Source: an uncultured Actinomycetes bacterium (GTDB lineage Bacteria; Actinomycetota; Acidimicrobiia; Acidimicrobiales; RAAP-2). Taken from it: 6,363 nt of DNA. The position numbers were made by a program, and so were the translations under genes. The notes below the pieces were generated by a model. It saw nothing but the letters and a program-made list of their open reading frames with translations. It had not been told where the DNA came from and made no database searches. The stretch's first letter is position 1, and each line of letters begins with the position of its first letter. This document shows positions 1-5,444 of the stretch, in pieces. The stretch lies in NCBI GenBank assembly GCA_903830745.1, contig CAIKVF010000073.1, positions 1-6,363 on the forward strand, in the 5' to 3' direction.

Positions 1-801
1 GCTGATGGCGCGACAATCGAAACTGTGTTGATGGCGTACGAAGACCGCGTCACGGTTTGTGTTTCTAGTCAAGCTGGTTGTGCAATGGGTTGCACGTTCT
101 GTGCAACGGGACAAGCCGGTTACTCTCGACAGCTCACCATTGGTGAAGTCATTGAGCAAGTGATGTTTGCAACACGTGCAGCAGCTCCTCGTCGACTTTC
201 AAATGTTGTGTTCATGGGGATGGGAGAGCCACTCGCAAACTACGAAACAACTGTTGGTGTAGTTAAGCGACTCCACGAATACAAAGGCATGTCAGCACGA
301 AATCTCACTGTGTCAACCGTGGGAGTTGCTCCTGCCATTGAAAAGCTCGCAAACGAAGGTCTGCCATTAACGCTTGCGGTGAGTCTTCACGCTGCAAATA
401 ATGAAACACGAAATGAACTCGTTCCACTTAACAAGCGCTACAACCTAGAGCGTCTTCACGAAGCGTGCACGATGTGGATTGCTACGACTGGTCGCCGACT
501 CAGTTTCGAATGGGCGCTCATTGACGGCGTGAATGACACCGATCAAGCGGTTGAGGAACTCGCGGACTATGCACTTTCTCTTCGTGCACACGTAAATCTG
601 ATTCCACTTAATCCAACACCTGGCTACCTAGTGATGGGTTCATCTGGAACACGAGTGTATGAATTTAGAAAAGCGCTCGAAGAACTTGGCGTCAATGTAA
701 CTGTGCGCAACACCCGTGGTCGCTCAATTGATGCAGCGTGTGGGCAGTTGGCTCAGGTAACCAACGGCAAACGCCGCTCTATTCCGGTTCGCTCAGCGTA
801 A
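1..801 (+). CDS. rlmN: Dual-specificity 23S rRNA (A2503)/tRNA (A37) C2-methyltransferase RlmN, 5'-truncated by window edge
   Basis: Radical-SAM enzyme that methylates C2 of A2503 in 23S rRNA and, in characterised members, A37 of some tRNAs, in the cytoplasm. The frame is open from base 1, so the beginning lies outside; 266 residues are visible of a family that is usually about 350-380. In visible numbering, the 4Fe-4S cluster motif CxxxCxxC is C27, C31 and C34, preceded by the conserved C20. The MGMGEP segment is at residues 72-77, and the LIDGVND and NLIPLNPTPG blocks are near 174-208. The methyl-carrying cysteine is C247 in SIDAACGQL. These features together are diagnostic for RlmN; the related resistance enzyme Cfr is less likely because this is an ordinary chromosomal setting with an RlmN-type C-terminal block. 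The GTG at 25 and ATG at 31 are internal codons, not starts. The 3' end overlaps the convergent MFS gene by 23 bases. Confidence 0.96.
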   Translation, partial: ADGATIETVLMAYEDRVTVCVSSQAGCAMGCTFCATGQAGYSRQLTIGEVIEQVMFATRAAAPRRLSNVVFMGMGEPLANYETTVGVVKRLHEYKGMSARNLTVSTVGVAPAIEKLANEGLPLTLAVSLHAANNETRNELVPLNKRYNLERLHEACTMWIATTGRRLSFEWALIDGVNDTDQAVEELADYALSLRAHVNLIPLNPTPGYLVMGSSGTRVYEFRKALEELGVNVTVRNTRGRSIDAACGQLAQVTNGKRRSIPVRSA

Positions 802-2020
802 GTTTTTCCTGTTGCCAGAATGTTGGCAGCGCTTTAATTAGAACCAGCGCGCCTAGAACACAAGCAATTCCTCCGCTCACCACTGAAAACTCAGTTGAAA
901 TGAGACCCGCAACAACACCTGACTCCATGTCGCCTATGCGCGGCCCGCCGGTTACAACGGCAATTTGGATGGAAGCAATTCGACTTCGGTACTCATCAGG
1001 CAATGCGCTCTGCAAAATTGTGTTTCTAAATATCGCAGATAGTGCATCCGCCGCACCTGCGAACGCAAGAAAGAACACACCTAGCCAGAGCACATGAACA
1101 GCACCGAACAGTGTTATTGCAACACCCCATGCAATTACCGAGAGGACAACAAACCTGCCTTGTCGGTGGATGTTGTCGACCCATCCACTGATCAGTGAAA
1201 TTAAAACACCACCAATTGCTGGAGCGGAATAGAGAAGGCCTAGTGCACGTGGGCCGGCGTGATAAATGCTGAGAGCAAAAGCCGGGAAAAGAGCACGCGG
1301 CATTCCAAAGATCATTGCGTTGAGGTCAACGAGGTACACACCCTGAATAATTTTTGATTGTCGAACATAGCTAAAGCCGTCACGTATTGATTTAAGAATT
1401 GCTCGTTCTCCGGGAGACGAAACAGGAGGAAGGGGGGAGAGAAAATATGCAGAGAGTGAAAGCAAAGCGAATGTGCAGGCGTCAATTAAATAACAAGACG
1501 GCACACCCACTGCTGCAATGAGCACACCAGCAATTGCTGGACCTACAAGAAAACCTGTTTGGAACGTGAGCTGAAAAAGTGAGTTCGCTGCGATGAGTTG
1601 ATCTGGTGGAACGATTGTTGGAATCACTGCACTACGTAACGGTCCTAAAAATCCAGCTAGCCCGGCACTAAGCGCTGCGAGAATAATCAGCAACACAATG
1701 TGTTTACTGTGCGACTGTGCATTGATGCCAAGTAGAACACTGAGCGCACCAAGACCAAGTGATGTGACGCTCAGTAGCAATCGCCGATTGACTCTGTCAC
1801 CAACTGCTCCACCCCAAAGTGAACCAATAATTAGTAGTGGGAGTTGGATGAGACTTGTTATTCCAACCCAAAGACTCGAATGAGTATCTAAATAAATCTG
1901 ATATGGGATTGCAACGGTTGTGAGATTACTGCCCAGTAGCGAAACGAACTGCCCAGTAAAGAGCAGTTTGAAGTCTTTATTACCTCGAAAGGGTCGAAAG
2001 TCAATAAATATCCCAGCCAT
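779..2020 (-). CDS. Major facilitator superfamily exporter (MFS_3 / EntS-like), substrate unknown
   Basis: A 413-residue integral membrane protein, normal length for a 12-helix MFS transporter. Hydrophobic segments lie at about 17-40, 49-72, 80-100, 107-127, 150-173, 175-195, 226-250, 258-281, 289-311, 312-333, 350-374 and 377-398. The central cytoplasmic loop is about 196-225. MFS motif A is present after helix 2 (GGAVGDRVNRR, 70-80, with D75, R76, R79 and R80). The LRSAVIPTIVPPDQL block (128-142) and GGPRIGDMESGVVAG (358-372) are typical of the MFS_3 group that contains EntS and many actinobacterial drug or siderophore exporters. Proton-driven efflux is inferred from the family; the substrate cannot be read from sequence. 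The start ATG is directly preceded by an in-frame TGA, so the frame cannot extend upstream. No Shine-Dalgarno is visible. The gene is divergent from the bkd operon across 54 bases, and its end overlaps rlmN. Confidence 0.9.
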   Translation of the reverse strand: MAGIFIDFRPFRGNKDFKLLFTGQFVSLLGSNLTTVAIPYQIYLDTHSSLWVGITSLIQLPLLIIGSLWGGAVGDRVNRRLLLSVTSLGLGALSVLLGINAQSHSKHIVLLIILAALSAGLAGFLGPLRSAVIPTIVPPDQLIAANSLFQLTFQTGFLVGPAIAGVLIAAVGVPSCYLIDACTFALLSLSAYFLSPLPPVSSPGERAILKSIRDGFSYVRQSKIIQGVYLVDLNAMIFGMPRALFPAFALSIYHAGPRALGLLYSAPAIGGVLISLISGWVDNIHRQGRFVVLSVIAWGVAITLFGAVHVLWLGVFFLAFAGAADALSAIFRNTILQSALPDEYRSRIASIQIAVVTGGPRIGDMESGVVAGLISTEFSVVSGGIACVLGALVLIKALPTFWQQEKLTLSEPE

Positions 2021-2026
2021 TCAAAC

Positions 2027-2032
2027 AGCGTA
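2027..2032 (-). promoter_or_regulatory. Possible -10 element giving a leaderless MFS transcript
   Basis: Read on the - strand this is TACGCT, fitting the loose actinobacterial -10 pattern TAnnnT. It is followed by six bases (GTTTGA) and then the ATG at 2020. With standard spacing the transcript would start on the A of the ATG, so the mRNA would have no leader. This fits the absence of a Shine-Dalgarno for this gene. No good -35 is seen 16-18 bases further upstream, so the call rests on geometry alone. Confidence 0.3.
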
Positions 2033-2064
2033 GAGGACTAGCGTCGAAATTGGGATAGTCCGTT

Positions 2065-2070
2065 AGGTGG
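2065..2070 (+). promoter_or_regulatory. Shine-Dalgarno of the E1-alpha gene
   Basis: AGGTGG lies four bases before the ATG at 2075. AGGTG matches the 3' part of the consensus AAGGAGGTGA, which explains the short gap. It supports ATG 2075 as the start. Confidence 0.5.
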
Positions 2071-2074
2071 CCCA

Positions 2075-3142
2075 ATGAATCAAGAGCAGGTCATTCAATT
2101 ACTTTCACCCGAGGGTGAGAGAGTTACAAATCCTGAATACACATGCTCATTAAATGGTGAAGAAATTTTCTCTCTTTATCGGGATATGACGATCATTCGT
2201 CGAATCTGTACTGAATCAACTTCGCTACAGCGCCAAGGTCAACTTGCTCTCTGGGCGCCAATCCGTGGTCAAGAGGCTGCACAAATTGGCGCAGGGCGTG
2301 CACTTGCACCAAATGATTTTTCTTTTCCTAGCTACCGTGAACATGGAATTGCATGGTGCCGTGGAATTCCACCTGAAAACATGTTGCGACTGTTTCGTGC
2401 AGTTTCAAATGGGGGATGGGATCCAAATAAGTATCACCACTCTGTGCCCGCGATTGTTTTGGGCAATCAAGTACTTAACGCTGTTGGCTACGCCATGGGT
2501 ATTCAAAGAGACGGCGCAGAAGAAGCCGCGGTTGCATTCTTCGGTGACGGTGCATCGTCACAAGGTGATGTTCTAGAAAGTTTTGTTTGGGCTGCATCAT
2601 TTAACGCCCCTGTTGTTTTCTTTTGTCAAAACAATCAGTGGGGGATTTCAACTCCATCTTCAGTACAAATGAAAGTCCCGCTTTATAAAAGAGCAGCTGG
2701 ATTCGGATTCCCTGGGATACGTGTCGATGGCAATGATGTTCTAGCGGTCTACGAAGTTACAAAGCACGCTCTTGAAAACGCGAGAGCGGGCGGCGGACCA
2801 ACACTCATTGAAGCATTTACCTACCGGATGGGTGCACACACCACATCAGATGATCCAACAAGGTATCGCATTGACGCTGAAGTAGAAATTTGGAATCATC
2901 GCGACCCCATTGAACGAATTAAAGCACTGCTCGTTCGTGCATACGGAGTGAAGAATTCACAGTTTGAAGATGTAACTACCGAAGCAGACGAAATAGCAAT
3001 GAAGTTACGTCGTGACGTGCTCGCGATGGACCGCCCTGATCCCATAACAATGTTTGACCATGCGTATGCCGACGAGCATCCACTGATTGAAGAAGGGCGA
3101 CGTGAACTAATTGAGTTAGGAATTGGTGGACTGAACAGATAA
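2075..3142 (+). CDS. bkdA: Branched-chain-type 2-oxo acid dehydrogenase E1 component, alpha subunit
   Basis: Alpha half of the thiamine-diphosphate-dependent E1 decarboxylase, which releases CO2 from a 2-oxo acid and passes the acyl group to lipoyl-E2. It is 355 residues long, normal for the family. The ThDP/Mg2+ motif runs from GDG at 157-159 to NN at 186-187. The active-site loop AHTTSDDPTRYR is at 254-265, with H255 where the conserved loop histidine is expected. The loop and the C-terminal pattern MFDHAYADEHPLIEE match branched-chain 2-oxo acid dehydrogenases better than classical pyruvate dehydrogenases. The substrate is still inferred, and pdhA or an acetoin-type name remains possible. 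The start is ATG 2075 with AGGTGG just upstream; the opening VIQLLSPEGERV resembles actinobacterial homologues. It is the first gene of a three-gene operon, and its TAA shares a base with the E1-beta ATG (TAATG). Confidence 0.92.
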   Translation: MNQEQVIQLLSPEGERVTNPEYTCSLNGEEIFSLYRDMTIIRRICTESTSLQRQGQLALWAPIRGQEAAQIGAGRALAPNDFSFPSYREHGIAWCRGIPPENMLRLFRAVSNGGWDPNKYHHSVPAIVLGNQVLNAVGYAMGIQRDGAEEAAVAFFGDGASSQGDVLESFVWAASFNAPVVFFCQNNQWGISTPSSVQMKVPLYKRAAGFGFPGIRVDGNDVLAVYEVTKHALENARAGGGPTLIEAFTYRMGAHTTSDDPTRYRIDAEVEIWNHRDPIERIKALLVRAYGVKNSQFEDVTTEADEIAMKLRRDVLAMDRPDPITMFDHAYADEHPLIEEGRRELIELGIGGLNR

Positions 3143-4128
3143 TGACAACTTCCACGATGACTATGGCCAAGGCCCTCAATGAGGGGCTACGTCGTGCAAT
3201 GGAAAAGAACAAAAAGGTTCTTTTAATGGGAGAAGACATCGGGAAGCTCGGCGGTGTCTTTCGAATTACTGATGGACTTCAAAAAGACTTTGGAGAAGAT
3301 CGAGTCATTGACGCGCCACTTGGTGAATCAGGAATTGTTGGAACTGCAGTAGGGCTCGCAATCAGAGGGTACCGAACTGTCTGTGAAATTCAATTTGATG
3401 GCTTCGTGTACCCAGCCTTTGATCAAATTGTTTCTCAAGTTGCCAAACTTCACAAACGTAGTGATGGTGCGTACACCATGGGGCTCGTAATTCGTTTGCC
3501 GTTCCAAGGTGGCATTGGTGCCATTGAACACCACTCAGAAAGCCCCGAAGCGTATTTTGCTCAAACAGCTGGGCTTCGAGTTGTGTCGTGTTCAACACCG
3601 AATGATGCGTACTGGATGATTCAACAATCAATTGAGCACGATGATCCAATTATTTTCTGTGAACCAAAAAGTCGTTACTGGGAAAAGGGTGAAGTCAACA
3701 CCGATGTACCACCACGTGGTCTCTTTGAAGCAGCGGTGCTTCGTGAGGGCACTGACGTAACGGTCATTGCATATGGCGGAACCGTAAAGACGTGTCGACG
3801 TGCTGCAGATACCGCAGCGCTTGAAGGAACATCTATTGAAGTTATTGATGCGCGCTCGGTTGCTCCGCTCGATTTTGAAACAATGAAGGTTTCTGTTGAG
3901 AAAACAGGTCGCTTGGTGGTCGTGCAAGAGGCACCTCACAGCGCATCGATTGGATCAGAGATTATTTCTGAGCTCACACAACGATGTTTCTATTCAATGC
4001 AGGCTCCGGGGATCGTCGTTAGTGGATACCACGTCCCCTATCCCCCTACAAGGATTGAAGAGGATTACCGGCCAACGGTTGAGCGCATCCTTGATGGCGT
4101 TGATCGAGTGATTGGATTCGGAAAATGA
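3142..4128 (+). CDS. bkdB: Branched-chain-type 2-oxo acid dehydrogenase E1 component, beta subunit
   Basis: Beta half of E1, forming the alpha2beta2 heterotetramer with the preceding product and completing the thiamine-diphosphate site. It is 328 residues long, typical for the family (about 325-340). The N-terminal pyrimidine-binding domain includes LMGEDIGKLGGVF (28-40), APLGESGI (58-65; E62 is the expected cofactor-activating glutamate) and EIQFDGFVYPAFDQI (82-96). The IEHHSESPEAYF segment (128-139) carries the active-site histidine pair H130/H131. The C-terminal transketolase-C-like domain follows from about 200 (TDVTVIAYGG, DARSVAPLD, QEAPHSASIGSEI). The start ATG overlaps the previous stop by one base. 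ATGs at 3157 and 3163 are possible alternative starts, and MTMAKALNEGL is where homology normally begins, so the true start may be a few codons in. The end overlaps E2 through ATGA. Confidence 0.93.
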   Translation: MTTSTMTMAKALNEGLRRAMEKNKKVLLMGEDIGKLGGVFRITDGLQKDFGEDRVIDAPLGESGIVGTAVGLAIRGYRTVCEIQFDGFVYPAFDQIVSQVAKLHKRSDGAYTMGLVIRLPFQGGIGAIEHHSESPEAYFAQTAGLRVVSCSTPNDAYWMIQQSIEHDDPIIFCEPKSRYWEKGEVNTDVPPRGLFEAAVLREGTDVTVIAYGGTVKTCRRAADTAALEGTSIEVIDARSVAPLDFETMKVSVEKTGRLVVVQEAPHSASIGSEIISELTQRCFYSMQAPGIVVSGYHVPYPPTRIEEDYRPTVERILDGVDRVIGFGK

Positions 4129-5444
4129 GTAAAAAGATCTTCCATCTGCCTGACGTAGGCGAAGGGCTTGTTGAAGCTGAGATTGTTGTCTGGAAGGTAA
4201 GTGTTGGTGACGTTGTCATACTTAATCAACCACTAGTGGACATTGAAACAGCTAAAGCAACAGTTGAGTTACCTAGCCCTTTTGCGGGAGTTGTGACTGA
4301 ACTCCATGGTGCACCTGGAGACACTATTCAAGTTGATGAATCACTCATTACGTTTGAAGTCAGTGGTGATGAATCTGAAGCAACCGTTGAAGAGCCAATA
4401 GTTAATGAGGCAGTTGGCGCAGGACGCGAAGCAGTCCTTATTGGTTACGGCGTTGCAAAAGAAGAAGCTGTTACGACTAGAACTCGACGTCGAAATGCAC
4501 CTGAAACCACTCCTTCCGTTGCAAGAACTCAAGTTCGAACAACACCACCAGTTCGCCTTTATGCCAAACAACACGGAATTGACCTCAACACAATTACTGG
4601 TACTGGCAGGGATGGTGTCATCACACGTAGCGATGTTGAAGGTGCTGACACAAAAGTGACGCCACCAAAGCATTCGCCAAGTACTGGTGCGAATACGCCA
4701 TCGCGATTTGTTGGCAGAGATTTAGAGCCTTGGTCGAGTGGACAACTAGAAGAGCGCATTCCAGTAAAGGGAGTACTGAAGTCCATGTCAGAAGCAATGG
4801 CGTCGAGCGCTTTCAGTCAGCCCCGTGCTGCAGTATGGGTTCGCATTGATGCCACTAAGACTATGGAACTAGTTGCTTCATTGAAGAAGCATCCAAACAT
4901 GCAAGATGTTCGCATCTCTCCACTCGTATTTGTCGCGCTAGGACTCTGCGATGCTGCTCGCCATTACCCGGGAATCAATTCATACTTTGACATGAAGACA
5001 AATGAAGTTGTAGTTCGTCGCACCGTGAATCTTGGAATCGCGGCGAATACAGAACGCGGACTTATCGTTCCAAACATCAAGCAAGCCGATCAGCTTGATC
5101 TTGTTGGGATGGCAAATGCGCTAACCACTTTGGTTGACAAAGCACGAAGTGGCACCACCACACCAAACGAAATGCTCGGAACATCTCTGACGATTACAAA
5201 TGTTGGTCCATTTGGCGTTGATGCAGCAATACCAATCATTCCGCCAGGTAGCGGTGCAATTATCGCAATTGGACAGATTGCACCAGCACCGTGGGTAGTT
5301 GATAACCAAGTAGTGGTTCGACAAGTTTGTGAAATTGCAATGTCATTTGATCATCGACACATCGACGGTGCACTTGCTTCAATGGTGCTCAACCATTTGG
5401 GACGTTTCTTGTCCGACCCCGCGCCGTCGCTGCTGGCTAATTAG
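4125..5444 (+). CDS. bkdC: Branched-chain-type 2-oxo acid dehydrogenase E2 component (dihydrolipoyl acyltransferase)
   Basis: Core subunit that accepts the acyl group from E1 on a lipoyl-lysine and transfers it to CoA. It is 439 residues long, with all three expected parts. There is one lipoyl domain (about 3-79), with K44 in DIETAKATVELPS as the lipoylation site. A linker follows, then a peripheral-subunit-binding domain (about 140-172, PPVRLYAKQHGIDLNTITGTG, VITRSDV) that should dock E1 or E3. A second linker leads to the CoA-dependent acyltransferase domain (about 210-432). Catalytic H410 and D414 are in SFDHRHIDGA, and TITNVGPFG (356-364) is the conserved active-site block. The single lipoyl domain and the MxSSAF, GIAANTERGLIVPNIK and NVGxFGVD patterns resemble mycobacterial BkdC. 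The start ATG overlaps the E1-beta stop (ATGA), so translation is likely coupled; no clear Shine-Dalgarno is needed or seen. The stop TAG lies inside the convergent repeat-protein gene. Confidence 0.94.
   Translation: MSKKIFHLPDVGEGLVEAEIVVWKVSVGDVVILNQPLVDIETAKATVELPSPFAGVVTELHGAPGDTIQVDESLITFEVSGDESEATVEEPIVNEAVGAGREAVLIGYGVAKEEAVTTRTRRRNAPETTPSVARTQVRTTPPVRLYAKQHGIDLNTITGTGRDGVITRSDVEGADTKVTPPKHSPSTGANTPSRFVGRDLEPWSSGQLEERIPVKGVLKSMSEAMASSAFSQPRAAVWVRIDATKTMELVASLKKHPNMQDVRISPLVFVALGLCDAARHYPGINSYFDMKTNEVVVRRTVNLGIAANTERGLIVPNIKQADQLDLVGMANALTTLVDKARSGTTTPNEMLGTSLTITNVGPFGVDAAIPIIPPGSGAIIAIGQIAPAPWVVDNQVVVRQVCEIAMSFDHRHIDGALASMVLNHLGRFLSDPAPSLLAN

Larger units (their letters stand above)
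2021..2074. promoter_or_regulatory. Divergent intergenic control region between the MFS gene and the bkd operon, with inverted repeat
   Basis: This 54-base stretch is the only non-coding gap in the window and must carry, or lie next to, the promoters of both divergent genes. It contains a perfect 6-bp inverted repeat, GGACTA (2035-2040) and TAGTCC (2056-2061), separated by 15 bases, so the half-site centres are 21 bases apart (two helical turns). That geometry suits a dimeric regulator, but 6-bp arms can arise by chance. A weak extended -10-like sequence on the + strand, TGGGATAGT (2051-2059), overlaps the right arm. No convincing -35 element was found for either direction. Confidence 0.3.

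Noticed and set aside
811..830. Small hairpin GTTGCCA / TGGCAGC just after the rlmN stop, as a terminator
   Set aside because: Seven pairs including one G-T, a 6-base loop, and only GCTTTAATTA after it, with no T run. It lies inside the MFS coding sequence and is too weak to call.
738..1097. Open frame on the + strand across the rlmN/MFS junction
   Set aside because: It lies antisense to the conserved MFS C-terminus, shows no recognisable domain and has no ribosome-binding site. It is a shadow of the MFS gene.
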